Counted from the first letter of the stretch, positions 16,213-27,104 are shown. The stretch is 64,000 bases of DNA from Herbidospora sakaeratensis (GCF_001570525.1 NZ_BBXC01000007.1:1124679-1188678), one strand, 5' to 3'. Numbers and translations are program-made. Notes: a model not told the origin generated them from the sequence alone.

Positions 16213-16782
16213 GTGACAACCAGCGAGGACCGGATCTTCACGATCCCCAACCTGCTGAGCTTCCTGCGGCTGCTCGGCGTGCCGGTCTTCCTCTGGCTCA
16301 TCCTCGGCCCGAAGGCCGACGGCTGGGCCGTCGCCCTGCTGATGGTGGCGGGCTTCTCCGACTGGCTCGACGGCAAGCTCGCCCGCGCCTGGAACCAGAC
16401 CAGCAAGCTGGGCCGCCTCATCGACCCCGCCGCCGACCGCCTCTACATCCTGGCCACCCTGGCGGGCCTGGTGCTGCGCGACATCATCCCGTGGTGGCTG
16501 GCCGCCCTGGTGATCGGCCGCGACGTCCTGCTGCTGTTCACCGTGCCGTTCCTGCGCCGCATGGGCTACGGCTACGCGCTGCCCGTGCACTTCCTCGGCA
16601 AGGCCGCCACGGCCAACCTCATGTACGCCTTCCCCCTCCTGTTCCTGGCCTCCCACCCCAGCTGGTATGCGGAGATCTGCGCCGTTTTCGGGTGGGCGTT
16701 CGTCATCTGGGGTACGGGTCTGTACTGGTGGGCAGGGGTGCTGTACGTGGTGCAGGTGCGGCAGCTCGCACGCGTTTCCTGA
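16213..16782 (+). CDS. CDP-alcohol phosphatidyltransferase (PgsA/cardiolipin-synthase type)
   Basis: A 189-residue integral membrane enzyme with about five or six hydrophobic helices and the full family motif D-x2-D-G-x2-A-R-x8-G-x3-D-x3-D (SDWLDGKLARAWN, then GRLIDPAADR, residues ~49-77). The family transfers phosphatidate from CDP-diacylglycerol to an alcohol such as glycerol-3-phosphate, phosphatidylglycerol or inositol phosphate. It lies 16 bases upstream of a sugar nucleotidyltransferase gene, a neighbour pair also found in Streptomyces. GTG start at 16213, ten bases after the response regulator stop, so it may share that transcript. Confidence 0.88.
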   Translation: MTTSEDRIFTIPNLLSFLRLLGVPVFLWLILGPKADGWAVALLMVAGFSDWLDGKLARAWNQTSKLGRLIDPAADRLYILATLAGLVLRDIIPWWLAALVIGRDVLLLFTVPFLRRMGYGYALPVHFLGKAATANLMYAFPLLFLASHPSWYAEICAVFGWAFVIWGTGLYWWAGVLYVVQVRQLARVS

Positions 16783-16798
16783 AGAGGGTGATCATCCC

Positions 16799-19303
16799 GT
16801 GAAGGCCGTTGTGATGGCGGGCGGGGAAGGAACCAGGCTGCGGCCGATGACCGCCAACCAGCCCAAACCCCTCCTCCCCGTGATCAACCGGCCGATCATG
16901 GAGCACGTGCTGCGGCTGCTCAAGCGCCACGGCTTCACCGAGACCGTCGTCACCGTCCAGTTCCTCGCCGCGCTGATCCGCAACTACTTCGGCGACGGCG
17001 ACGAACTCGGCATGACCCTCCACTACGCCACCGAGGAGAGCCCCCTCGGCACCGCCGGGAGCGTCAAGAACGCCGCCGACCGGCTGCGCGAAGACCGTTT
17101 CCTGGTCATCTCGGGCGACGCCCTCACCGACATCGACCTGACCGACATGCTGCGCTTCCACCGCGAGAACCGGGCCCTGGTCACCATCGGCCTCAAGCGG
17201 GTGCCCAACCCGCTGGAGTTCGGCATCATCATCGTCGACGACCACGGCCGCATCCAGCGTTTCCTCGAGAAGCCGACCTGGGGGCAGGTCTTCTCCGACA
17301 CCGTCAACACCGGCATCTACATCATGGAGCCGGCCGTCCTCGACGAGGTGCCCTCGGGCCGGTCGGTCGACTGGTCCTCCGACGTGTTCCCCAAGCTGCT
17401 GGAGCGCGGCGAGCGGCTGTTCGGCTACGTCGCCGAGGGCTACTGGGAGGACGTCGGCACCCACGAGAGCTACCTGAAGGCCCAGGCCGACGTGCTGGAG
17501 GGCCGCGTCAAGATCGACTTCGACGCGTTCGAGCTCTCGCCCGGCGTGTGGGCCGCCGAGGGCGCCTCGGTCGACCCCGAGGCGGTGCTCAAGGGCCCCC
17601 TGTTCATCGGCGACTACGCCAAGGTCGAGGCCGGGGCCGAACTGCGCGAGTACACCGTGCTCGGCAGCAACGCCGTGGTCAAGGAGGGCGCGTTCCTCCA
17701 CCGGGCGGTCGTGCACGACAACGTGTACGTCGGCCCGGCCGCCAACCTGCGGGGCTGCGTCATCGGCAAGAACACCGACGTCATGGCCGCCGCCCGCATC
17801 GAGGAGAACGCCGTCGTCGGCGACGAGTGCGTCATCGAGGCCGAGGCGTACGTCTCCAGCGGCGTCAAGATCTACCCTTTCAAGACCGTCGAGGCCGGGG
17901 CCGTCGTCAACACCAGCGTCATCTGGGAGTCGCGCGGCCAGCGCAGCCTGTTCGGCCCGAGGGGGGTCAGCGGCCTGGTCAACGTCGAGATCACCCCCGA
18001 GCTCTGCGTCCGCCTGGCCAGCGCCTACGCCACCACCCTCAGCAAGGGCGACACCGTCGTCACCTCGCGCGACGGCTCCCGCGCCGCCCGCGCCCTCAAG
18101 CGCGCCGTGATCAGCGCCCTCAACGCCAGCGCGATCAACGTGGTCGACCTCGAGGCCGCCGCCATGCCGGTGGCCCGCTTCCACACGTCCAGGGAAACGG
18201 TCAAGGGCGGGATCGCCCTGCGCACCACCGCGGGCGACCCCCAGAGCGTCGACATCGTCTTCATGGACGAGACCGGGGCCGACCTGTCCCAGACCGCGCA
18301 GCGCAAACTGGAACGCGTCTTCTCCCGCCAGGAGTACCGCCGCGCCTTCCCGGGCGAGATCGCCGAGTTGTCCTTCCCGGCCCGCGCCCTCGACACCTAC
18401 AGCCGCGACCTGGTCCGCTGCGTCGACATGACCGGCGTGAAGGACGCCGAGATGAAGGTGGTCGTCGACTGCGCCGGGGGCACCGCCTCGCTCGTGCTGC
18501 CCAGCCTGCTCGGCCGGGTCGGGGTCGGCGTCCTGACGGTCAACAACCGGCTCGACGACGCCTCGCCCACCGAGACCTTCGCCGAACGCCGCCGCGACCT
18601 GCAGCGGCTGGCCGAACTGGTGGCCTCCTCGCGGGCCGCGTTCGGGGTGCGGTTCGACCCGGTGGGGGAGCGGGTCTCCCTCGTCGACGAGAAGGGCCAG
18701 CTCATCAGCGAGGAGCGGGCCCTGCTGGTGGTGCTCGACCTGGTCGCCGCCGAACGCCGGGGCGGGCGGGTCGCGCTGCCGGTCACCACGACACGGGTCG
18801 CCGAGATGGTGTGCCGCTTCCACGGCGTCCACGTCGACTGGACCGCCACCAGCACCGACGCGCTGACCACGGCGGCCCGCCACCCCGAGATGGTGTTCGC
18901 CTGCGACGGCCGGGGCGGCTTCATCGTGCCCGAGTTCGGCCCCACGGTCGACGGCCTGGCGGTCTTCCTGCGGCTGCTCGGCCTGGTCGCCCGCACCCGC
19001 CTGTCGCTCAGCCAGATCGACGCCCGCATCCCCGAGACCAAGCTGCTGCGCCGGACCGTGCCCACCCCGTGGGCCCACAAGGGCGCGGTCATGCGCTCGG
19101 TCGTCGAGGCCGCCGAGGGCGGCCGCATCGACACCACCGACGGGGTCAGGGTGGTCGGCGACGACGGGAGCTGGGCGCTGGTGCTGCCCGACCCCTCGGA
19201 GGCGGTCACCCATCTGTGGGCCGAAGGACACGACATGGACACCGCGCAGTCGCTTCTCGAACGATGGGCCGACGTGGTCGAGCGTGCCGCCGGGTCGGCA
19301 TGA
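16799..19303 (+). CDS. Mannose-1-phosphate guanylyltransferase-like protein with left-handed beta-helix and degenerate phosphomannomutase domain
   Basis: An 834-residue three-part protein. Residues 1-235 are a nucleotidyltransferase with MAGGEGTRLRPMT and LVISGDALTDIDL, binding NTP and sugar-1-phosphate. Residues ~250-385 are hexapeptide repeats (I-G-x-x-x-x-V) forming a left-handed helix. Residues ~390-834 have the fold order of phosphomannomutases, but the usual TASHNP phosphoserine loop reads ALRTTAGDP, and the DGDxDR metal loop reads FDPVGERVSLVD. The mutase half is therefore probably inactive and may regulate or scaffold. Long fusions of this type are conserved in actinomycetes. GTG 16799 preceded by AGAGGGTGA is the start. 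GDP-mannose supply for glycans and phosphatidylinositol mannosides is the likely role. Confidence 0.82.
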   Translation: MKAVVMAGGEGTRLRPMTANQPKPLLPVINRPIMEHVLRLLKRHGFTETVVTVQFLAALIRNYFGDGDELGMTLHYATEESPLGTAGSVKNAADRLREDRFLVISGDALTDIDLTDMLRFHRENRALVTIGLKRVPNPLEFGIIIVDDHGRIQRFLEKPTWGQVFSDTVNTGIYIMEPAVLDEVPSGRSVDWSSDVFPKLLERGERLFGYVAEGYWEDVGTHESYLKAQADVLEGRVKIDFDAFELSPGVWAAEGASVDPEAVLKGPLFIGDYAKVEAGAELREYTVLGSNAVVKEGAFLHRAVVHDNVYVGPAANLRGCVIGKNTDVMAAARIEENAVVGDECVIEAEAYVSSGVKIYPFKTVEAGAVVNTSVIWESRGQRSLFGPRGVSGLVNVEITPELCVRLASAYATTLSKGDTVVTSRDGSRAARALKRAVISALNASAINVVDLEAAAMPVARFHTSRETVKGGIALRTTAGDPQSVDIVFMDETGADLSQTAQRKLERVFSRQEYRRAFPGEIAELSFPARALDTYSRDLVRCVDMTGVKDAEMKVVVDCAGGTASLVLPSLLGRVGVGVLTVNNRLDDASPTETFAERRRDLQRLAELVASSRAAFGVRFDPVGERVSLVDEKGQLISEERALLVVLDLVAAERRGGRVALPVTTTRVAEMVCRFHGVHVDWTATSTDALTTAARHPEMVFACDGRGGFIVPEFGPTVDGLAVFLRLLGLVARTRLSLSQIDARIPETKLLRRTVPTPWAHKGAVMRSVVEAAEGGRIDTTDGVRVVGDDGSWALVLPDPSEAVTHLWAEGHDMDTAQSLLERWADVVERAAGSA

Positions 19304-19411
19304 AACGATAGCCTGGCCCGAAACGGTGATCACATGTGGTTGGTGTGGCGGCATGGACCGTGGCCGGTGCCTGACGATAACGTTGGGTGGCCATTGTCCG
19401 GCGCGTCTGCC

Positions 19412-19440
19412 TTGACCTTTGTGCCTGATCAGCGTAAGTT
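19412..19440 (+). promoter_or_regulatory. Sigma-70-type promoter of garA
   Basis: TTGACC (19412-19417), a 17-base spacer and TAAGTT (19435-19440) give a good housekeeping promoter ~45 bases upstream of the garA start. It begins a separate transcription unit after the sugar nucleotidyltransferase gene. No terminator was recognised in 19304-19411. Confidence 0.6.
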
Positions 19441-19488
19441 TCGGCATTCGCAAGTTTGAGCTAGTCGTGAGAGAGGCCGAGCCGTTCG

Positions 19489-20016
19489 ATGCCCAGCGTC
19501 TACTGCACGCAGTGCGGTCACCCCAACCCCGAGGATGCCCGTTTCTGTTCGCGATGCGGTTCGCCGCTGAGCCCACCGGCACACACTCAGGCCCCCAACC
19601 CCTATGCGACCGGTCAGGGCTTCGTCCCCGACAACACCTCCACGATCTCGCTTGAGGCGATCGAGGAGGCGACCGGCCAAGGTCTGCTTCCGGACCGTTC
19701 CGCGATCGAGCAGCTGCCGCCCGGCACCGCCCTCCTCGTCGTGATGCGCGGCCCCAACGCCGGCAGCCGGTTCCTGCTCGACAGCGACCTGACGACCGCC
19801 GGGCGCCACCCCGAGAGCGACATCTTCCTCGACGACGTCACCGTCTCCCGGCGGCACGCCGAGTTCTACCGGCGCGGCGGCCAGTTCACCGCCCGCGACG
19901 TCGGCAGCCTCAACGGCACCTACGTGAACCGGGAGCGCATCGAGGAGTTCCCCCTCGCGGGCGGCGACGAGGTGCAGATCGGGAAGTTCCGGCTGGTGTT
20001 CCTGACCCGGGGCTGA
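19489..20016 (+). CDS. garA: FHA-domain regulator GarA/OdhI homologue with N-terminal zinc ribbon
   Basis: A 175-residue protein. The N-terminal zinc ribbon uses Cys6, Cys9, Cys20 and Cys23 (YCTQCG, FCSRCG). A linker with DNTSTISLEAIEE (Thr50-Thr52) corresponds to the phosphothreonine region that Ser/Thr kinases PknB/PknG modify in mycobacterial GarA. Residues ~80-172 are a canonical FHA domain (AGRHPESDIFLDD, SRRHAEF, SLNGTYVN). In relatives the unphosphorylated form binds and inhibits 2-oxoglutarate dehydrogenase and regulates glutamate metabolism. The order garA - merR - DUF151 - merR - gcvP matches Rv1827-Rv1832 of M. tuberculosis. The zinc ribbon is absent from mycobacterial GarA and is the main difference. 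Confidence 0.88.
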   Translation: MPSVYCTQCGHPNPEDARFCSRCGSPLSPPAHTQAPNPYATGQGFVPDNTSTISLEAIEEATGQGLLPDRSAIEQLPPGTALLVVMRGPNAGSRFLLDSDLTTAGRHPESDIFLDDVTVSRRHAEFYRRGGQFTARDVGSLNGTYVNRERIEEFPLAGGDEVQIGKFRLVFLTRG

Positions 20017-20018
20017 TC

Positions 20019-20672
20019 ATGGGCGCCGAGGCGGCCAGGGCCTTCATGAGCATCGGGGAGGTGCTCGCCCAGCTTCAGGGCGAGTTCCCCGACGTGACGA
20101 TCTCCAAGATCCGGTTTCTCGAGGGCGAAGGGCTCATCGAGCCCGAGCGCAGCCCCTCCGGCTACCGTAAGTTCACCCCCGGCGACGTGGAGCGCCTGCG
20201 GTTCATCCTGACCGCCCAGCGCGACCGCTACCTGCCGCTGCGCGTGATCAAGGATCAGCTCGACGAGTCGGCCCGCCCGCGGGGGGTCGACGCCGAGTCG
20301 GTGGCCGTGCGGTTCAGCCGCGAGGAACTGCTGGCCGCCGCCGAGATCGACGAGGAGACCCTCGCCGAGCTCGAAGACTACGGCCTGGTCACCCCGACGG
20401 CCCGGCTCTACGACGAGGCCGCCCTCGAGATCGCCCGCAGCGTCGGCGCGCTGGCCGCGTTCGGCCTGCACGCGCGGCACCTGCGCGCCGTCAAGGCCGC
20501 CGCCGAACGCGAGGCGGGCCTGGTCGAGCAGGCCGTCGCGCCGCTGCTGCGCCGCCGGGCCCCGGGGGCCATCGACCATGCCGGGGAATCGGCACGGGAG
20601 ATCTCCGGGTTGTTATTACGTATCCACGCCGCGCTGCTGGAAGGGGCCGTCCGCGGCTCTCTCGGCCGTTGA
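20019..20672 (+). CDS. ftsR: MerR-family regulator FtsR homologue
   Basis: A 217-residue protein two bases after garA, so probably co-translated with it. Residues ~10-80 are a MerR winged helix (MSIGEVLAQLQGEFPDVTISKIRFLEGEGLIEP, YRKFTPGDVERLRFIL). The C-terminal ~120 residues are helical and lack effector-binding Cys clusters. Position and sequence match Rv1828 and corynebacterial FtsR, a regulator that activates ftsZ. The function in this organism is inferred from synteny. A second start at the internal ATG 20046 (MSIGEV) is possible. Confidence 0.82.
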   Translation: MGAEAARAFMSIGEVLAQLQGEFPDVTISKIRFLEGEGLIEPERSPSGYRKFTPGDVERLRFILTAQRDRYLPLRVIKDQLDESARPRGVDAESVAVRFSREELLAAAEIDEETLAELEDYGLVTPTARLYDEAALEIARSVGALAAFGLHARHLRAVKAAAEREAGLVEQAVAPLLRRRAPGAIDHAGESAREISGLLLRIHAALLEGAVRGSLGR

Positions 20673-20697
20673 CGCGGGTCCGGCGCGCGGGTGTTAC

Positions 20698-20729
20698 GTT
20701 GAATGCCTGGTGAGTTGAATACCTGGTGA
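20698..20729. repeat. Tandem 16-bp direct repeat upstream of the DUF151 gene
   Basis: Two abutting 16-base copies, GTTGAATGCCTGGTGA and GTTGAATACCTGGTGA, differ in one base. They fill the short space between ftsR and the DUF151 start (20758), 30-60 bases upstream of it. Tandem sites are typical for cooperative binding of a regulator; ftsR and the downstream MerR protein are candidates. Confidence 0.5.
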
Positions 20730-20757
20730 AATGCCGCATCCCGGAGAGTGAGCGCCT

Positions 20758-21228
20758 GTGTTGCAGATGGAGTTCGTGGGGGTCCGGGTGGAGATGCCCT
20801 CGAACCAGCCGATCGTCCTTCTCAAGGAGGCGAACGGCGACCGCTACCTGCCGATCTGGATTGGCATGACCGAGGCGACCGCCATCGCGCTCGCCCAGGC
20901 CGACGAACCGCCGCCCCGGCCGCTGACCCACGATCTGTTCCGCAATGTGCTGGGCGCGCTGAAGGTGTCACTCGAACGTGTGAACATCGTCGCGCTGCGT
21001 GATGGCATCTTCTATGCCGACCTCGTGTTCTCCAACGGCGTAGAGGTAAGCGCGCGTCCTTCCGACTCGATCGCGCTGGCCCTGCGGACCGACGCGACGA
21101 TCTACGCCAGCGAGGAGGTCATGCGCGAGAACGGCGTCAGCATGGCCGATGACCAGGAGGACGAGGTCGAGAAGTTCCGGGAGTTCCTGGACAACATCAG
21201 CCCCGAGGATTTCGGCCGTGCGGGTTGA
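20758..21228 (+). CDS. Bifunctional nuclease family (DUF151) protein
   Basis: A 156-residue protein of the BFN_dom/DUF151 family (MEFVGVRVEMPSNQPIVLL, YLPIWIGMTEATAIALA, RPSDSIALALRTDATIYASEEV). Plant homologues have RNase/DNase activity; the bacterial function is not established. It is the homologue of Rv1829 by sequence and by position between two MerR regulators. The start is GTG 20758 with GGAGAG nine bases upstream. The acidic C-terminus (DDQEDEVEKFREFLDNI) is typical. Confidence 0.88.
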   Translation: MLQMEFVGVRVEMPSNQPIVLLKEANGDRYLPIWIGMTEATAIALAQADEPPPRPLTHDLFRNVLGALKVSLERVNIVALRDGIFYADLVFSNGVEVSARPSDSIALALRTDATIYASEEVMRENGVSMADDQEDEVEKFREFLDNISPEDFGRAG

Positions 21229-21271
21229 GTTGAGGGGTTATCTCACCTTCACGACGCGCCGGGGGCGGTCG

Positions 21272-21300
21272 TTGACTGTGCCTTTCCCCAGTCCTACGGT
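21272..21300 (+). promoter_or_regulatory. Sigma-70-type promoter upstream of the second MerR gene
   Basis: TTGACT (21272-21277), a 17-base spacer and TACGGT (21295-21300), 75 bases upstream of the GTG at 21375. This separates the gene from the garA-DUF151 unit. Confidence 0.6.
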
Positions 21301-21374
21301 GCAAGGGAATCCACGGTTGTAGTTCGCGTACCCCCAGATCAGACCGTGGGATGAGAGAAAGCCGGAGGTCCGCA

Positions 21375-21995
21375 GTGGCGGTCAGCAGCGGCGAGGGTAA
21401 CAAAGCCGACCAGCACGACGCGGTTCAGCGTGAGTCGGCGCGGGAGCGCGCCGGCGAGCAGGGTCTGCTGTTCGACGAGCGGCCCGCGGCGGTGCGTGAC
21501 GACATCGGCTACCGCGGCCCCACGGCCTGCGCCGCCGCCGGGATCACCTACCGCCAGCTCGACTACTGGGCCCGCACCGACCTGGTGCAGCCGACGATCC
21601 GGGCGGCTCAGGGTTCCGGCTCCCAGCGGCTCTACAGCTTCCGCGACATCCTGGTGCTCAAGGTCGTCAAGCGGCTCCTCGACACCGGCGTCTCCCTCCA
21701 GCAGATCCGCACCGCCGTCCAGCACCTGCGCGACCGCGGGGTCAACGACCTGGCCCAGATCACCCTCATGAGCGACGGCGTCAGCGTCTACGAGTGCACC
21801 TCCGCCGACGAGGTCATCGACCTCCTCCAAGGAGGGCAGGGGGTCTTCGGCATCGCCCTCGGCCGGGTCTGGCGCGAGGTCGAGGGATCGCTCGCGGAGC
21901 TGCCGGGGGAACTGGCGGTCGGCCCCGACACTGACGAGGCCGACCACCCCTCCGACGAACTGGCCCAGCGCCGGCGGGCCCGCCGGACCGGTTGA
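21375..21995 (+). CDS. MerR-family regulator, Rv1830 (ResR/McdR) homologue
   Basis: A 206-residue protein with a disordered N-terminal ~50 residues, then a MerR helix-turn-helix (GYRGPTACAAAGITYRQLDYWARTDLVQPTIR, LYSFRDILVLKVVKRLLDTGVSLQQIR) and a helical C-terminus with DGVSVYECTSADEVIDLL, conserved in the Rv1830 group. Mycobacterial homologues affect growth and cell division. The start was set at GTG 21375 because a perfect GGAGGT lies five bases upstream; an ATG at 21351 precedes it. It is followed directly by the glycine riboswitch and gcvP. Confidence 0.85.
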   Translation: MAVSSGEGNKADQHDAVQRESARERAGEQGLLFDERPAAVRDDIGYRGPTACAAAGITYRQLDYWARTDLVQPTIRAAQGSGSQRLYSFRDILVLKVVKRLLDTGVSLQQIRTAVQHLRDRGVNDLAQITLMSDGVSVYECTSADEVIDLLQGGQGVFGIALGRVWREVEGSLAELPGELAVGPDTDEADHPSDELAQRRRARRTG

Positions 21996-22040
21996 GGCTC
22001 CATCTCCCGGGTACGGGTAAGGTTGATGTAGCCATCGACC

Positions 22041-22235
22041 CTGCGCGGGAGAGTCTTCATCCGGAGGATGAAGCGCCGAAGGAGCAAACCTCCCCGGAAT
22101 CTCTCAGGCACCCGGTACCGCCAGGCGAGGCAGCTCTGAAAAGCAGGTCCGCCGTCCAGGCGGCGCCTCACCGAAGGGGAAAACCGGCCGACGGCGTCCG
22201 GTGAAGCTCTCAGGTTCCATGACAGAGGGGGAGAC
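22041..22235 (+). promoter_or_regulatory. Tandem glycine riboswitch (gcvT motif)
   Basis: Two adjacent aptamers fit the glycine riboswitch consensus. The first has GCGGGAGAG, CGCCGAAGGAGCAAA and AATCTCTCAGGCA; the second has CACCGAAGGGGAAAACC, GAAGCTCTCAGGTT and the closing GACAGAGGGGGA. Immediately after is a hairpin GAGACC-gccct-GGTCTC (22231-22247) ending eight bases before the gcvP ribosome-binding site (TGGAG, 22255-22260), a plausible expression platform. In the known family glycine binding activates glycine-cleavage genes. Confidence 0.93.
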
Positions 22236-22268
22236 CGCCCTGGTCTCGTCTGCCCTGGAGTTCCTGTC

Positions 22269-25109
<2,841 letters not shown>

Positions 25110-25121
25110 ACCGCCTGGCCA

Positions 25122-25133
25122 TTCCCCGGGGAA
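25122..25133. repeat. 12-bp palindrome TTCCCCGGGGAA
   Basis: A perfect palindrome 12 bases downstream of the gcvP stop and ~107 bases upstream of the next gene. It could be a short hairpin or an operator; there is no T-tract. Confidence 0.3.
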
Positions 25134-25240
25134 GAGGACAGAAACCCATCACCTTCCGCATGTCTGCCGCCCTGGGGCGGACCGGGTCGTTAGGATCTTC
25201 GCAACCCTTTCGGCCCGGTTCCCTCTGGAGGCCCCCCGAG

Positions 25241-25729
25241 ATGACGGCCATCGACTCCGGACGGCAGATCGACGAGGCCCGGCGCCTCTATGACGCCGGG
25301 GACCTCGACGCCGCCGCGGCGATCTTCGCGACCCTCGCCGCCGACGCGGCGGGCCCCGACCGGGCCAGCGCCGCGGTCGGCCTGTCGGTCACGGCCGAAC
25401 GTATGGCCCAGATCCTTTTGGAGGAGAACGCCCCGGCGGAGGCGGCCGACCTGCTCCTGCAGGCCCTGGCCGTCCCGGGCGTGGCCGACGCGGCCCGCCT
25501 GCGGGTCCTGCTGGGCATCGCCCACCTGGAGATGGCCTGCGCCGAGTTCGAGGTGGCGGTAGAGGCGGGCCCGGACGCGGACACGGCGGCCCTGGCCATC
25601 GAACTCCTGGCCCGCACCCTGCCCCTGCGGGGCCGCGACGCCGACGCGGAGACGGTCTGGCGCTACGGCCTCGACCACCAGGACGCCGACCTGGCGGCCC
25701 AGGTCCAGATACGCCAGGGCCGCGCGTGA
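25241..25729 (+). CDS. Small TPR-like hypothetical protein
   Basis: A 162-residue, acidic, Ala-rich soluble protein. It appears all-helical with repeats resembling degenerate tetratricopeptides (IDEARRLYDAGDLDAAAAIFATLA, AEAADLLLQALAVPG, LAIELLARTLPLRGRDADAETVWRYGLDHQD). No catalytic motif or signal peptide. TPR proteins usually mediate protein contacts; the partner is unknown. ATG 25241 with TGGAGG nine bases upstream. It ends seven bases before the convergent membrane-protein gene. Confidence 0.7.
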   Translation: MTAIDSGRQIDEARRLYDAGDLDAAAAIFATLAADAAGPDRASAAVGLSVTAERMAQILLEENAPAEAADLLLQALAVPGVADAARLRVLLGIAHLEMACAEFEVAVEAGPDADTAALAIELLARTLPLRGRDADAETVWRYGLDHQDADLAAQVQIRQGRA

Positions 25730-25736
25730 GCGTGTT

Positions 25737-26075
25737 CTAGTGGCGCTTGCGGCGGATCGCGGCCGCCATGTTGACCAGGATGATGCCGGTCCAGGCCATG
25801 AACAGGCCGAAGTTGCCGGCCTGGCTGACGGCGATGGCGGTCAGCGGCACGCCGATGCCGAGTGAGCCCAGGGCGATCGGGATGTGGCTGTTGTCGGGCT
25901 TGGGGGGCTTGACCTCCCCGCGCCTGGCCACCTCGGCCTGAACGCGCGCGGTGATCTCGCTGTCGAGCTTCTCGATGAACGAGTCGACCAGTGCGTCTTC
26001 GTAGGCGGGGCCCAGATCGCGGCGGGCCGCCAGGGTGGCGCGCAGGTCCTCATGCGGAAGAGATGTGTCAGGCAC
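25737..26075 (-). CDS. Small membrane protein, two helices, function unknown
   Basis: About 112 residues: a charged helical N-terminal part (SLPHEDLRATLAARRDLG, PAYEDALVDSFIEKLD) followed by two hydrophobic segments separated by QAGN (PIALGSLGIGVPLTAIAV and FGLFMAWTGIILVNMAAAI) and a basic tail RRKRH. Proteins with an N-terminal LR-x-TLAARR-x-LG motif and paired C-terminal helices are common in actinomycetes and uncharacterised. The start is uncertain: GTG 26075 matches where relatives begin, GTG 26081 and ATG 26111 are alternatives, and none has a strong ribosome-binding site. Confidence 0.65.
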   Translation of the reverse strand: MPDTSLPHEDLRATLAARRDLGPAYEDALVDSFIEKLDSEITARVQAEVARRGEVKPPKPDNSHIPIALGSLGIGVPLTAIAVSQAGNFGLFMAWTGIILVNMAAAIRRKRH

Positions 26076-26169
26076 GTCCACAAATGTGGCACAACCCCTG
26101 TAAGGCGTCATCATCCATTCGGATGACACGGCGGTCATGCGACGGGTGGACCCGCGATAACGTGCGGTT

Positions 26170-26760
26170 ATGGAGATCGACACACCTCACGGGCCGGGGC
26201 TGGCGGAGATCGACGACCCGGGTTCGGCGGGGCTGCTCCTGCTGCTGACGCACGGGTCGGCCGGGGGAGTCGACGCGCCCGACCTGCTCGCGGTGCGCGA
26301 CGCCTGCCTGGCCGAGGGCATCGCCGTCGCCCGCATCACGCAGCCGTTCCGGCGACGGGGGGCGCGGGCGCCGGGGTCGGCCGTGAAGCAGGACGAGAGC
26401 TGGGTCGTCATCGCCGAAACGGTGAAGGCGCTGTTCCCCGGGCTGCCCATGGCGCAAGGGGGACGCAGCAACGGGGCGCGGGTCGCCTGCCGTACGGCCG
26501 GGAAGGTGGGGGCCGTCGGGGTGGTGGCGCTGGCTTTTCCGCTGCATCCGCCCGGTCACCCGGAGAAGTCACGGGCCGCCGAGTTGCGCGGCGCGGGGGC
26601 GGGGGTGCTGGTCGTCAACGGTGACCGTGATCCGTTCGGGGTGCCTGATGAGGCGGACGCGGAACGGCTGGTCGTGCTGCCCGGAGAGAATCACGATCTC
26701 CGGAAGAACCCCGCCCTGGTCGGGGCGGAGGTGGCGCGCTGGCTGGCCGCGCGCCGGTGA
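26170..26760 (+). CDS. Alpha/beta-hydrolase of the KANL3/Tex30 (dienelactone-hydrolase-like) family
   Basis: A 196-residue compact alpha/beta-hydrolase. The nucleophile elbow is GGRSNGARVA (Ser ~99), the acid NGDRDPFG (~Asp153) and the His in GENHDLRK (~176), giving a complete Ser-Asp-His triad. LTHGSAGG near residue 28 is the oxyanion-hole strand. Physiological substrate unknown. ATG at 26170; it diverges from the small membrane-protein gene with about 95 bases between them. It is convergent with the DUF5999 gene, 18 bases apart. Confidence 0.82.
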   Translation: MEIDTPHGPGLAEIDDPGSAGLLLLLTHGSAGGVDAPDLLAVRDACLAEGIAVARITQPFRRRGARAPGSAVKQDESWVVIAETVKALFPGLPMAQGGRSNGARVACRTAGKVGAVGVVALAFPLHPPGHPEKSRAAELRGAGAGVLVVNGDRDPFGVPDEADAERLVVLPGENHDLRKNPALVGAEVARWLAARR

Positions 26761-26778
26761 TCCCCCGTGGACGCCGCG

Positions 26779-26979
26779 TCAGGCGGCGGTGACGGCCATG
26801 TCGGTCGGCCGGTGCGGAGCGATGATCGCCCCGTTGGGGAGCAGCTCGCCGGTGTCCTCGAAGAGGACGACACCGTTGCAGAGGAGGCTCCACCCTTGTT
26901 CGGGGTGGGCCGCGACCGTTCGGGCGGCTTCGCGGTCCTGCGCTTCCGCGCTGGGACAGCCGGGCTCATGAGGGCACAT
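26779..26979 (-). CDS. DUF5999 family small protein
   Basis: A 66-residue protein (MCPHEPGCPSAEAQDREAA..., then HPEQGWSLLCNGVVLFEDTG and ending LPNGAIIAPHRP...) that matches the actinomycete-specific DUF5999 family almost end to end. Three Cys and two His (CPHEPGC, plus LLC) could bind a metal. Function unknown. The ATG at 26979 has CGGAG eight bases upstream; a longer in-frame extension to 27069 is outside the family and probably untranslated. Confidence 0.85.
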   Translation of the reverse strand: MCPHEPGCPSAEAQDREAARTVAAHPEQGWSLLCNGVVLFEDTGELLPNGAIIAPHRPTDMAVTAA

Positions 26980-27072
26980 CGCCGGGGCTCCGTGTCTTTC
27001 TCGTGTCGCTCGTGACGTGGATCCGCCCAGCCATGTGGGGGACGAGCGTATGGGGTTGAGTTGACGCAAATT

Positions 27073-27104
27073 GGCCTACACCACTGTCGGCCTACACCAG
27101 TGTG
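27073..27104. repeat. Tandem 16-bp repeat with internal dyads, candidate operator
   Basis: Two abutting 16-base units, GGCCTACACCACTGTC and GGCCTACACCAGTGTG. Each contains ACAC-CA-STGT, a dyad that is perfect in the second unit (ACAC-CA-GTGT). They lie ~95 bases upstream of the DUF5999 start (26979) within a 260-base stretch (26980-27238) with no other recognisable element. TTGACG at 27061-27066 abuts the array. Confidence 0.45.

Noticed and set aside
16703-19582. A 959-codon minus-strand frame opposite the sugar nucleotidyltransferase
   Set aside because: Antisense shadow with low-complexity composition; the plus-strand frame has clear family motifs.
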